Shown here piece by piece: positions 1-6,365 of a stretch of 8,272 bases of DNA. Each line of letters starts with the position of its first letter. Position 1 is the stretch's first letter. The notes beneath the pieces were generated by a model that was not told where the DNA came from, made no database searches, and saw only the letters and a program-made list of their open reading frames with translations. This DNA is from an uncultured Acinetobacter sp. Lineage in GTDB: Bacteria; Pseudomonadota; Gammaproteobacteria; Pseudomonadales; Moraxellaceae. A program made the translations under genes and the position numbers. The stretch spans positions 1 through 8,272 of the forward strand of contig CAAGMP010000172.1 of NCBI GenBank assembly GCA_900771065.1, written 5' to 3'.

Positions 1-1620
1 ACAGCAAGCATTTTAATTGCATTAGCTTGGTTATTGCCCGTGCATTATCGTCCATGGGTGACTTATACAGGTGAGTTATATGCTTTTCTTGCTTTATTTG
101 TAATAACTCTGTTGTTATTTAAACAAAAGGTGTCAATGCCAAAATTGGCTTTGCCTTTGGTTTTGTTAGCTGCTATTCCGCTTATTCAATTTTCTTTTGG
201 GCAAATTTTCTTTTTTAGTCAAGCCTTACTTGCCTTTTGTTATGTTTTTGCATTTTGGATTGCAATCTTAGTTGGATATAACTTAAGTGATACACTATTA
301 AAACGTGAACAAACATTTACGACTTTAAGTTATGTATTTTTGTTTTCTGGAACATTAACAGGATTGATTGCGATTTTACAATGGTTCAATTTAGATGGCA
401 CTATTCCTGGTATTGCCATACTTAATAGCGCACGACCTTATGCAAATTTTGCGCAGCCCAACAATATGGCAACGTTTTTGTTAATGTCGTTGCTGGCAAC
501 TTTATATTTACATGAAAAAAAACAATTACATCTTAAATGGTTAATGCCTGCTGCTTTAATTATGTTAGTTGCTGTTGCATTAACTCAATCACGTACTTCT
601 TGGTTAGCCAGTTTATGTGTGGTTATTTATCTATGCTATCAACAATACCGTGGTTATGTGAAGTTGCGTTGGTACACTACGCTTTCTTGGTTAGTTGCTT
701 TTATTGTTTTAATTTTAGTTTTACCTATTTTGGGAAGTTATTTAAGCCAAGTGAGCGAGTCATCAATTGTATCTGCAAATGTAATCAAACGTGCGACGGG
801 CGATATGTCACGTTTGGCAATTTGGCAGCAAATGTTACATGCAATTGAGTATAAACCTTGGTTTGGTTATGGATTTTATCAAACAGGTGTTGCCTACACG
901 ACCATTAGTGAATTTTTTCAAGGACCTGTTTGGATACGAAGCGCACATAACTTTATCATCGATTTTTTATTATGGAATGGTTTGTTAATTGGCTTACCAT
1001 TTTTAGCTTATTTTGTGTATTGGGGATACTTGCTCAATAAACATGTCAATTCAATTGAATCTGTAATTGGTTTATTAATGATTGGCGTATTTCTTGTGCA
1101 TGCTTTACTTGAGTTCCCACAAAATTATGCTTATTTCTTGCTCCCTGTTGGTTTTATTTTGGGAACAGTTCAAGCTCAAAAAATCACATCTCATGTGATT
1201 GTGCTTCCACAAACTATTTTGCGTAGTATTTGGGCTGTTGGTTTAGTCATTTTAGTGCTGGTTGCACGGGATTATGAATTACTTGTTCCTAAATTAGCGC
1301 AATCGATGAAATATGAAAAACAACCTGAAAAAATAACCAATCAAGATCAAATTTATATTCTAACTGAGTTTAATTATCGTATTGATTGGGTCAGAATGAA
1401 TCCATACACCAAAGTTTCTGATGAACAAATTCAAGCAATTTCTCATTTGGTTTTGCTGTATCCAACGTATTATAATTTATATAAATTTGCACAATTGTTA
1501 GCATACAATGGAAATGAAGCTGAAGCCAAACGTCAATTGAAAATGTTGAAAATTTTAAGAAATAAAGAGATTTCTTATCAAGAGTTAATTGAAAAACAGC
1601 CGAATAAAAAGCCAGTGTAA
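1..1620 (+). CDS. pglL: PglL/TfpO-type protein O-oligosaccharyltransferase, 5'-truncated by window edge
   Basis: Inner-membrane glycosyltransferase of the Wzy_C/O-antigen ligase superfamily that would move a lipid-linked glycan onto periplasmic or pilin proteins. The frame is open from base 1, so the TTG at 34 is internal and the true start lies upstream; 539 residues are visible. It opens with a hydrophobic helix and then the L-P-x-H-x-x-P-W...E segment typical of PglL proteins (window residues 12-25). About ten further hydrophobic segments follow. The large periplasmic loop ends in R-S-A-H-N with the conserved ligase histidine at residue 316, followed by a helix. The last ~110 residues are soluble and resemble the Wzy_C_2 C-terminal region. 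The gene ends in a terminator shared with convergent bfr. In Acinetobacter a pilin gene (comP/pilA) usually precedes this ligase; that would be outside the window. Whether it is the pilin-specific (TfpO-like) or general (PglL) enzyme cannot be settled here. Confidence 0.8.
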   Translation, partial: TASILIALAWLLPVHYRPWVTYTGELYAFLALFVITLLLFKQKVSMPKLALPLVLLAAIPLIQFSFGQIFFFSQALLAFCYVFAFWIAILVGYNLSDTLLKREQTFTTLSYVFLFSGTLTGLIAILQWFNLDGTIPGIAILNSARPYANFAQPNNMATFLLMSLLATLYLHEKKQLHLKWLMPAALIMLVAVALTQSRTSWLASLCVVIYLCYQQYRGYVKLRWYTTLSWLVAFIVLILVLPILGSYLSQVSESSIVSANVIKRATGDMSRLAIWQQMLHAIEYKPWFGYGFYQTGVAYTTISEFFQGPVWIRSAHNFIIDFLLWNGLLIGLPFLAYFVYWGYLLNKHVNSIESVIGLLMIGVFLVHALLEFPQNYAYFLLPVGFILGTVQAQKITSHVIVLPQTILRSIWAVGLVILVLVARDYELLVPKLAQSMKYEKQPEKITNQDQIYILTEFNYRIDWVRMNPYTKVSDEQIQAISHLVLLYPTYYNLYKFAQLLAYNGNEAEAKRQLKMLKILRNKEISYQELIEKQPNKKPV

Positions 1621-1633
1621 TCACTGGCTTTTT
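1606..1633. terminator. Bidirectional Rho-independent terminator between pglL and bfr
   Basis: A perfect 12-bp inverted repeat (1606-1617 with 1622-1633) has a GCCAGTG/CACTGGC core flanked by five A on the left and five T on the right, with a 4-base loop. It therefore has a U-tract in both transcripts. It lies between two convergent genes, and the pglL TAA stop (1618-1620) sits in the loop. Confidence 0.9.
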
Positions 1634-1636
1634 CAC

Positions 1637-2101
1637 TTAAAGTTGACTTTGAATATAATTTTCACGCCCAATTTTTTCACATAAATCGAGTTGGGTCGTT
1701 GTCCAATCTAAATACTCTTCTTCTTTTTCCAAAATTTCTTGCACCAAATCACGGCTGACATAATCTAAATGTTGTTCAGCCAAAGCGACCGCTTTTTGTA
1801 ATGCTTCGATATTTTCTTTTACCTTGCGAACATCACATTGTAAAATTTCTTCAGTATGTTGCCCAATATATAATTTGCCTAAATGTTGCAAATTTGGCAG
1901 TCCTTCTAAAAACAAAATACGCGCAATAATTTTATCTGCATGTTTCATTTGTCGAATAGATTCTTTGTATTCGGCACTGCCTAATTGTTCAATGCCCCAA
2001 TCATTAAACATACGCGAATGCAAAAAATATTGATTAATTGCAGTAAGATGATGATAAAGCACCTGATTTAACTGATTAATTACATCACGATGACCTTGCA
2101 T
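1637..2101 (-). CDS. bfr: Bacterioferritin subunit, heme-binding but with degenerate ferroxidase site
   Basis: A 154-residue ferritin-like four-helix subunit, full length for bacterioferritin (about 155-160), forming part of a 24-subunit cytoplasmic iron-storage shell. Family hallmarks include the A-I-N-Q-Y-F-L-H-S-R stretch (residues 21-30), M-K-H-A-D (52-56), and L-E-G-L-P-N-L-Q (65-72). The heme-ligating Met52 is present. Gapless alignment by eye to the E. coli numbering shows the dinuclear iron site is broken: E18 is His, E51 is Gln, E94 is Val and H130 is Tyr; only H54 and E127 remain. Such a subunit probably contributes heme and electron transfer, while ferroxidase activity would come from a partner ferritin encoded elsewhere (inference). 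The ATG at 2101 is preceded by a weak TGGAA ribosome-binding sequence. Bfd, its usual redox partner, is encoded 111 bp upstream on the same strand. I found no convincing separate promoter in the gap. Confidence 0.93.
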   Translation of the reverse strand: MQGHRDVINQLNQVLYHHLTAINQYFLHSRMFNDWGIEQLGSAEYKESIRQMKHADKIIARILFLEGLPNLQHLGKLYIGQHTEEILQCDVRKVKENIEALQKAVALAEQHLDYVSRDLVQEILEKEEEYLDWTTTQLDLCEKIGRENYIQSQL

Positions 2102-2212
2102 AGCTTGATTCCATTATTTTTAACTATTTGTTTTATCTTAACCAAGAGCATAAGCAAGCGCGAGTAATTTATTGAACAGCAAATGAAAATCGCAATCAAC
2201 AACAATTCAGAA

Positions 2213-2407
2213 TTATGCAGCAACTGCCAACTTTGCAGCCAATTTGGAAATTTCATCACTTAAAATGGCACGCGCTTCAGGTGCACATCGACCGCAACAT
2301 GTGCCTAAATCGAGCATTTCACGAATTTCTTTGTAACTTTGAGCACCATTATTAATAGCATCTTTAATATCTTGATCAGTAATTCCACGGCATAAGCAAA
2401 CGTACAT
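2213..2407 (-). CDS. bfd: Bacterioferritin-associated ferredoxin Bfd
   Basis: A 64-residue [2Fe-2S] protein that binds bacterioferritin and delivers electrons to its heme so stored ferric iron is reduced and released. The cluster ligands are visible as C4-x-C6 near the N terminus and C38-x2-C41 in the T-C-C-G-R-C segment, which matches the Bfd spacing. Residue 37 is an additional cysteine directly next to a ligand. I chose the ATG at 2407 because it gives the family's M-Y-V-C-L-C start and has AGATGG about 8 bases upstream; an in-frame ATG at 2419 would add four residues and leaves less room for a ribosome site. The gene lies 5' of bfr on the same strand, downstream of a strong promoter overlapped by a Fur-box-like sequence, consistent with induction under iron starvation. 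Confidence 0.95.
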   Translation of the reverse strand: MYVCLCRGITDQDIKDAINNGAQSYKEIREMLDLGTCCGRCAPEARAILSDEISKLAAKLAVAA

Positions 2408-2442
2408 GAAAATAACCATCTAAAATTTGTTCGGATGTTCTT

Positions 2443-2461
2443 ATTATTGATAATTATTATT
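2443..2461. promoter_or_regulatory. Putative Fur box overlapping the bfd promoter
   Basis: The 19 bases at 2443-2461 match the classical Fur box GATAATGATAATCATTATC at 14 of 19 positions by direct comparison. The site covers the -10 element and most of the spacer of the bfd promoter, the expected position for an iron-dependent repressor. The region is very AT-rich, which raises the chance of a coincidental match. Confidence 0.65.
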
Positions 2462-2470
2462 ATTTGTCAA
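2443..2470 (-). promoter_or_regulatory. bfd promoter (sigma70-like)
   Basis: Reading the minus strand, a perfect TTGACA (2470-2465) is followed by a 16-base spacer and AATAAT (2448-2443), five of six matches to TATAAT. Transcription would begin near 2436, about 30 bases before the bfd ATG. Confidence 0.7.
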
Positions 2471-2514
2471 TTTAAATCATTCGCAAAAGTAAATAAGTTT
2501 TATTGACTTTTTGA

Positions 2515-2543
2515 ATAAAAAAACACCACCTTATAGGTGGTGT
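2515..2543 (-). terminator. Rho-independent terminator after ridA
   Basis: A 9-bp perfect stem (2523-2531 with 2535-2543, ACACCACCT/AGGTGGTGT) with a 3-base loop is followed on the minus strand by a run of T residues. It lies 19 bases beyond the ridA stop and would end the spoT-ridA transcript. Confidence 0.9.
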
Positions 2544-2561
2544 CGGTTAAGTGATCTTAAC

Positions 2562-2945
2562 TTATTGATTAATAATCACAACGCCATCCATTTCAACTAA
2601 AGCGCCTTTAGGTAAACTTGCAACGCCCAATGCTGCACGTGCAGGATAAGGTTGAGCAAAGTATTCACCCATAATTTGATTGACCAATTGAAAATGTGAC
2701 AAATCGGTTAAGAAAATATTGAGCTTAGCGATGTCCGCTAAAGAACCACCTGCTGCTTCGCAAACTGCTTTTAGGTTGTCAAAAACACGACGAATTTGTG
2801 CTTCAATTCCTTCGACAAGTTCCATACTGTAAGGATCTAAGCCAATTTGACCAGAAAGATACACCGTATTTCCAACTAAAATCGCTTGTGAATATGTACC
2901 AATGGCAGCAGGTGCATTTTCAGTGTGGATGACTTGGCGAGACAT
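2562..2945 (-). CDS. ridA: RidA-family enamine/imine deaminase
   Basis: A 127-residue cytoplasmic protein of the YjgF/YER057c/UK114 family. RidA hydrolyses reactive 2-aminoacrylate and related enamines/imines released by PLP-dependent enzymes, forming ketoacids and ammonia, and works as a trimer. Visible hallmarks are the A-I-G-T-Y-S-Q-A start (residues 14-21), Y-L-S-G-Q-I-G (29-35), the catalytic arginine in P-A-R-A-A (R103, equivalent to E. coli R105) and the conserved glutamate E118. Length agrees with the family (about 128). The ATG at 2945 is chosen over an in-frame TTG at 2948 because AAGGAG lies 6 bases ahead of it. It begins 57 bases after spoT on the same strand with no terminator between, so co-transcription is likely. 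This pairing with spoT is positional; no functional link is shown by the sequence. Confidence 0.93.
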   Translation of the reverse strand: MSRQVIHTENAPAAIGTYSQAILVGNTVYLSGQIGLDPYSMELVEGIEAQIRRVFDNLKAVCEAAGGSLADIAKLNIFLTDLSHFQLVNQIMGEYFAQPYPARAALGVASLPKGALVEMDGVVIINQ

Positions 2946-2973
2946 CAATTTCTCCTTATCGCTTTTTTTTGGC

Positions 2974-2992
2974 GCATCATGTACAGTGATGC
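2974..2992. repeat. Short inverted repeat in the spoT-ridA gap
   Basis: GCATCA (2974-2979) and TGATGC (2987-2992) form a 6-bp stem around a 7-base loop containing the palindrome TGTACA. On the minus strand the hairpin is followed by a run of A, not T, so it is not a standard intrinsic terminator. It could be a transcript-stability or processing hairpin, or chance. Confidence 0.4.
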
Positions 2993-3002
2993 AATTAGGT
3001 AA

Positions 3003-5099
3003 TTACTTAACTGTATTCGAATTTATCGGTGCAAGCAAACGAAGAATACGCGGAAAACCAAAATGCATGCGTAATTCACGAATTAATTTAGCTACACGTT
3101 GTCGGTTACGTACCACAATATTGACATAAGTTTTTCCTGCATGTGCAGCAACCGATTCGACACCAACCGTGGTTTTACGACATTGATAAATTAATTGTGA
3201 AATTTGCTCATCATCCATTGGCATATCAATGGAGAGATACGCTGAGAATCGAACATCTTCAACTTCATCGGCAGACCAATGTAACGGCATAATATTTTCA
3301 GGGTGCAAATGTTGTTCATGCAATAAATTTTGGCAAATATTACGATGTACAATTAAACCACGACGCGATAAATGCCCTTGAATATGATCACCTAAAATAG
3401 GGTTACAACAATGCGCGTATTTGACATCAATACCATCTGTACCTTGAATCAGACGATCTGAAACTTGTTCCGAATTTTGGCTATTACGCGCAAATAAATG
3501 ACTGGCAACTAATTGAGGTAAAAAGTCACCGACAGCAATTTGTTCAAATAATTGATCTTTAGTTTCTAAGTGTCGCCATTCTAATAATTCGCTCCAATCG
3601 GCTTCACTGACATCATCAATTGAACGTTTATACAGTTTTAACGCACGATTTAACGCTTGCTGACCAATTAAACGTTGTTCTTCAACATCTTGATCACGCA
3701 AAATATTTTGTAAAGCTCGGCGTGCTTTTTGGGTGTTAATAAAACTGAGCCAATCTGGATTTGGTGTTGCCAAAACATCAGTAATAATTTCAACCACTTC
3801 ACCGCCAATAAGTGGGGTAGAAAGTGGTTTAACTTCACCATTAATTTTTGCACCTACGGCATGATTACCTAAAAACAAACTTGCTGAATAGGCAAAATCA
3901 ACTACAGTTGCGCCTTGTGGTAATTCTTGCAAATGCCCTTGAGGTGTATAAACCCAAATTTTTTCTTGATGTAAATAATCAAGCAAATCATTGAAAGTGG
4001 TTTTTGCACAGTCACTTTCAATCAGCACATTGAGATTTTGCATTGATGCTTGAATCGCTGAACGGCAAGATTGAGGCGCATTTTCACCCAAGACCACACC
4101 AAAACGTGCAGCACGACGCATTAATTCGGTTTGAATGGTTAATGATAAAGTTGTTTTTGTGCCTTTAAGACGCATTGTTAAAGATTGATTACCACCGGGT
4201 AAAGGACGACGGATATGATCTTCAAAATGTAAAACTTGGAAATGTTCTCTGAGAATATCGGCTAAATGATCGCAATCGGCAATACTGGTTAAAATAATTT
4301 CAAAGGCATGGCTATGAGTCAAATCTTGTAAATCGAGCTGATTTTTAACAAAGTAACGTAGTAATTCAATATTATTATTTTTCTTTTTAATTCGACCTGC
4401 AATGTGATTATTTTTAAGTAAATCACCTAAATTTTGCTCCCAAATAGCTTGGTATTTACATCGTTCAGGTTTGGTTTGTTGTAAAGCATCTTGTACGTTA
4501 TTGTACATGTCGGCATCAAGATTTTGATAACACAGATGTTCTAGGTTATCTGCCATTTCATTCATTCCAACAATACGTGCCATTGGAACAAAAATATCAA
4601 TCGTTTCTTGTGCAATACGCGCACGTTTATCAGGTCGTAAGGCATCTAATGTTGTCATATTATGATAACGGTCAGATAATTTAATAATAATGACACGTGG
4701 ATCTTGTAAGGTTGCCTGCAAAATTTTACGGAAAGAGGCGGCTTTATTGTATTCTTTATCGCCTGAATGGCTGAGTTTGGTTACACCATCAACCAGTTCT
4801 GCAACAGTTGCGCCAAATTTTTCCGTAATATCTTCTTTACTAAAATCAGTGTCTTCAATGACATCGTGTAACAGCGCTGCCATTAAGGTTTCTGGGTCAA
4901 GCCGCATATGAGCAAGAATACAACTGACTGCAATTGGATGCAAAATATAAGGCTCACCACTTTTACGTGCTATGCCGTCATGTGCAATATCAGCGTAATC
5001 ACATGCTTCAAGAACCCGCTCGATGTCTTTGGCATCAAGATAAGTCTCAATAATCATGTGAAGTTGCCGTTTGGCTTGGCTCACTTGCTCACCTGGCAT
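3003..5099 (-). CDS. spoT: SpoT-type (p)ppGpp hydrolase with degenerate synthetase domain
   Basis: A 698-residue long RSH protein that removes the 3' pyrophosphate of (p)ppGpp. Domain order is: HD hydrolase (about 25-200) with H54, H-D at 78-79, E-D at 82-83 and D143-R-x-H-N, all intact; synthetase-like region (about 225-340); TGS (about 380-440); helical linker; conserved-cysteine/zinc-finger-like domain with C564-C565 and H-R-N-I-C (585-589); C-terminal ACT (616-688). The synthetase region keeps only G-R-x-K (235-238) and Q-S-L. Compared with E. coli SpoT, the metal aspartate is H262, the stacking tyrosine of N-G-Y-Q-S-L-H is N304, the catalytic glutamate of E-V-Q-I-R-T is S319, and A-A-H-W is gone. 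Synthetase activity is therefore very unlikely, and RelA elsewhere would make the alarmone. The start ATG has AAGG six bases upstream. An rpoZ terminator lies upstream, so spoT probably has its own promoter. Confidence 0.96.
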   Translation of the reverse strand: MPGEQVSQAKRQLHMIIETYLDAKDIERVLEACDYADIAHDGIARKSGEPYILHPIAVSCILAHMRLDPETLMAALLHDVIEDTDFSKEDITEKFGATVAELVDGVTKLSHSGDKEYNKAASFRKILQATLQDPRVIIIKLSDRYHNMTTLDALRPDKRARIAQETIDIFVPMARIVGMNEMADNLEHLCYQNLDADMYNNVQDALQQTKPERCKYQAIWEQNLGDLLKNNHIAGRIKKKNNNIELLRYFVKNQLDLQDLTHSHAFEIILTSIADCDHLADILREHFQVLHFEDHIRRPLPGGNQSLTMRLKGTKTTLSLTIQTELMRRAARFGVVLGENAPQSCRSAIQASMQNLNVLIESDCAKTTFNDLLDYLHQEKIWVYTPQGHLQELPQGATVVDFAYSASLFLGNHAVGAKINGEVKPLSTPLIGGEVVEIITDVLATPNPDWLSFINTQKARRALQNILRDQDVEEQRLIGQQALNRALKLYKRSIDDVSEADWSELLEWRHLETKDQLFEQIAVGDFLPQLVASHLFARNSQNSEQVSDRLIQGTDGIDVKYAHCCNPILGDHIQGHLSRRGLIVHRNICQNLLHEQHLHPENIMPLHWSADEVEDVRFSAYLSIDMPMDDEQISQLIYQCRKTTVGVESVAAHAGKTYVNIVVRNRQRVAKLIRELRMHFGFPRILRLLAPINSNTVK

Positions 5100-5149
5100 A
5101 AAGCACCTTTTTATCTGTAAAATGACATTGATTTAAGGGGGAGAAACCT

Positions 5150-5181
5150 ATAATAAGAAACTACTTAACACAGCTTGTCAA
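5150..5181 (-). promoter_or_regulatory. Possible spoT promoter
   Basis: On the minus strand a perfect TTGACA (5181-5176) precedes TATTAT (5155-5150), five of six matches to the -10 consensus. The 20-base spacer is longer than the usual 16-18, so this is tentative. Its position, downstream of the rpoZ terminator and about 50 bases before the spoT ATG, suits an independent spoT promoter. Confidence 0.4.
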
Positions 5182-5225
5182 TATCTGTACAGCATACAAA
5201 CTAGATAATTTGGTGTGAACAAAAT

Positions 5226-5256
5226 AAAAAAGCCTAGTGTAAAACTAGGCTTTTTT
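5226..5256. terminator. Rho-independent terminator after rpoZ
   Basis: A perfect 13-bp stem (5226-5238 with 5244-5256) with GCCTAGT/ACTAGGC core and a 5-base loop has six A on one side and six T on the other. It lies 15 bases beyond the rpoZ stop, so it should end the gmk-rpoZ transcript. The U-tract exists on both strands, but no plus-strand gene lies to its left. Confidence 0.88.
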
Positions 5257-5270
5257 GAGTTTGGCGTTAC

Positions 5271-5552
5271 TTATTGAAAAGAAAATCCATCCAAACCTAA
5301 GTTATGTGCTGAAAGTGCTAAATCAAGACTTGAAGTTTGCATGTCTTGTTCACGTTGTTTCAAAATATCTTTAGAAACATGACCAAGTGCAATTTCACGT
5401 AGCGCAACCACAGTTGGCTTATCATTGTCCCACTCAACAGTCGGTTCAATGCCTTGACGTGCCAATTGACGCGCACGTTTGCTTGCCACTAGTACAAGCT
5501 CAAAGCGGTTGTCTACATGGTCTAAACAATCTTCAACGGTTACGCGTGCCAT
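5271..5552 (-). CDS. rpoZ: RNA polymerase omega subunit
   Basis: A 93-residue omega subunit, which binds the beta-prime subunit and helps assemble RNA polymerase; in proteobacteria it also forms part of a ppGpp binding site. The M-A-R-V-T-V-E-D-C-L start and the N-R-F-E-L-V-L-V-A-S-K-R-A-R-Q segment (residues 15-29) are the family signature, followed by the P-T-V-V-A-L-R-E-I-A motif (46-55). Length agrees with the E. coli protein (91). The ATG at 5552 has only a weak GAGA ribosome site. It lies 72 bases downstream of gmk on the same strand, reproducing the common gmk-rpoZ order, but a strong terminator separates it from spoT. Confidence 0.97.
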   Translation of the reverse strand: MARVTVEDCLDHVDNRFELVLVASKRARQLARQGIEPTVEWDNDKPTVVALREIALGHVSKDILKQREQDMQTSSLDLALSAHNLGLDGFSFQ

Positions 5553-5624
5553 ATTATTTCTCGGTTGAAATATTCATCTAAACAGACCGACAAGTATAAG
5601 CTGATTTAAAATCGGACTCAAGTT

Positions 5625-6251
5625 TTAATCACCTGATACAGGGGTAATCAATTGTTGAATCAGATTTTGATGACGTTGTGCTTGTTGTGCTAAAGATAAG
5701 CGATTTGCAATAATGACTGATTCAAGTTCATGTAATGCTTTGTTAAAGTCATCATTGATAATGACATAATCAAAATTAAGATATTGCTGCATATCTTCAA
5801 CTGCACAACTTAAACGATGCTCAATGACTTCAACCGAATCTGTACCACGGTTAGACAAACGCTGACGTAAATCAAACTGACTTGGTGGCAAAACAAAAAT
5901 TTGAATTGATTCTGGGAAAAGTTTACGCACTTGTTGTGCACCTTGCCAGTCAATTTCCAATAAAACATCGTGCCCTAAAGCCAATTGTTGTTTAACTGTT
6001 TTTTCTGCTGTGCCGTAATAATTGCCAAAAACTTCAGCGAATTCAATAAATCCACCTTCATTGACTAAATTTAAAAAATCTTCTTTTTTTGAAAAATGGT
6101 AGTGAATACCATCTAACTCACCTGGTCGTTGACCGCGTGTGGTGTGAGAAACAGAAACGTGTAAATTGGTCACACGCTCAAGTAGGGCTTTAACCAAAGA
6201 TGTTTTGCCAGTTCCTGAGGCAGCAGAAACGACAAACAAGAGACCCGACAT
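5625..6251 (-). CDS. gmk: Guanylate kinase
   Basis: A 208-residue cytoplasmic kinase that phosphorylates GMP to GDP using ATP, essential for guanine nucleotide supply. The P-loop is A-A-S-G-T-G-K-T (residues 10-17; E. coli has A-P-S-G-A-G-K-S), followed by V-S-H-T-T-R-x-x-R-P-G-E, the GMP-binding segment, A-E-V-F-G-N-Y-Y-G-T, and D-W-Q-G-A-Q-Q in the Walker B region. Length matches the family (about 207). The ATG at 6251 gives the standard M-S-G-L-L-F-V-V-S start and has AGGA eight bases upstream. The frame stays open to an ATG at 6488, but that extension is low in complexity for a kinase, has no family counterpart and runs into ispH, so I reject it. Likely first gene of a gmk-rpoZ transcript, divergent from ispH. 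Confidence 0.97.
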   Translation of the reverse strand: MSGLLFVVSAASGTGKTSLVKALLERVTNLHVSVSHTTRGQRPGELDGIHYHFSKKEDFLNLVNEGGFIEFAEVFGNYYGTAEKTVKQQLALGHDVLLEIDWQGAQQVRKLFPESIQIFVLPPSQFDLRQRLSNRGTDSVEVIEHRLSCAVEDMQQYLNFDYVIINDDFNKALHELESVIIANRLSLAQQAQRHQNLIQQLITPVSGD

Positions 6252-6365
6252 GATATTTTTCCTGATATGATAAAATATCTTCTCTATTTTAAAGTAGACG
6301 TTGCGTAAACAAAATACTTCAGCGAATATTTTGGAATTATTTTTTATTGAATGCTTGAGGGTGCT
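6252..6365. promoter_or_regulatory. Divergent gmk/ispH promoter region
   Basis: This 114-bp AT-rich gap must hold both promoters. For gmk a TAAAAT (minus strand, 6291-6286) is a reasonable -10 with no good -35. For ispH a TTGCGT at 6301-6306 is followed after 17 bases by GAATAT, a weak -10. Neither is firm. AGGA for gmk (near 6260-6263) and GAGGG for ispH (near 6356-6360) are the ribosome sites. Confidence 0.4.

Noticed and set aside
34..36. TTG as the pglL start
   Set aside because: The frame is open to base 1 and encodes a hydrophobic helix expected for this family, so the start lies upstream of the window.
537..988. Short alternative-frame open frames within pglL
   Set aside because: They are rich in Cys and other residues atypical for real proteins here, and overlap a membrane protein read in a supported frame.
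2521..2543. Possible regulatory operator near ridA
   Set aside because: The inverted repeat is followed by a T-run on the minus strand just after the ridA stop, so a terminator explains it.
4690..5120. Plus-strand open frames antisense to spoT
   Set aside because: They match no family I know, lack ribosome sites, and lie opposite strongly conserved HD-domain codons, so they are shadows.
6351..6353. ATG as the ispH start
   Set aside because: The ribosome site GAGGG lies downstream of it, and all family members begin close to M-E-I-V-L-A-N-P at 6366.
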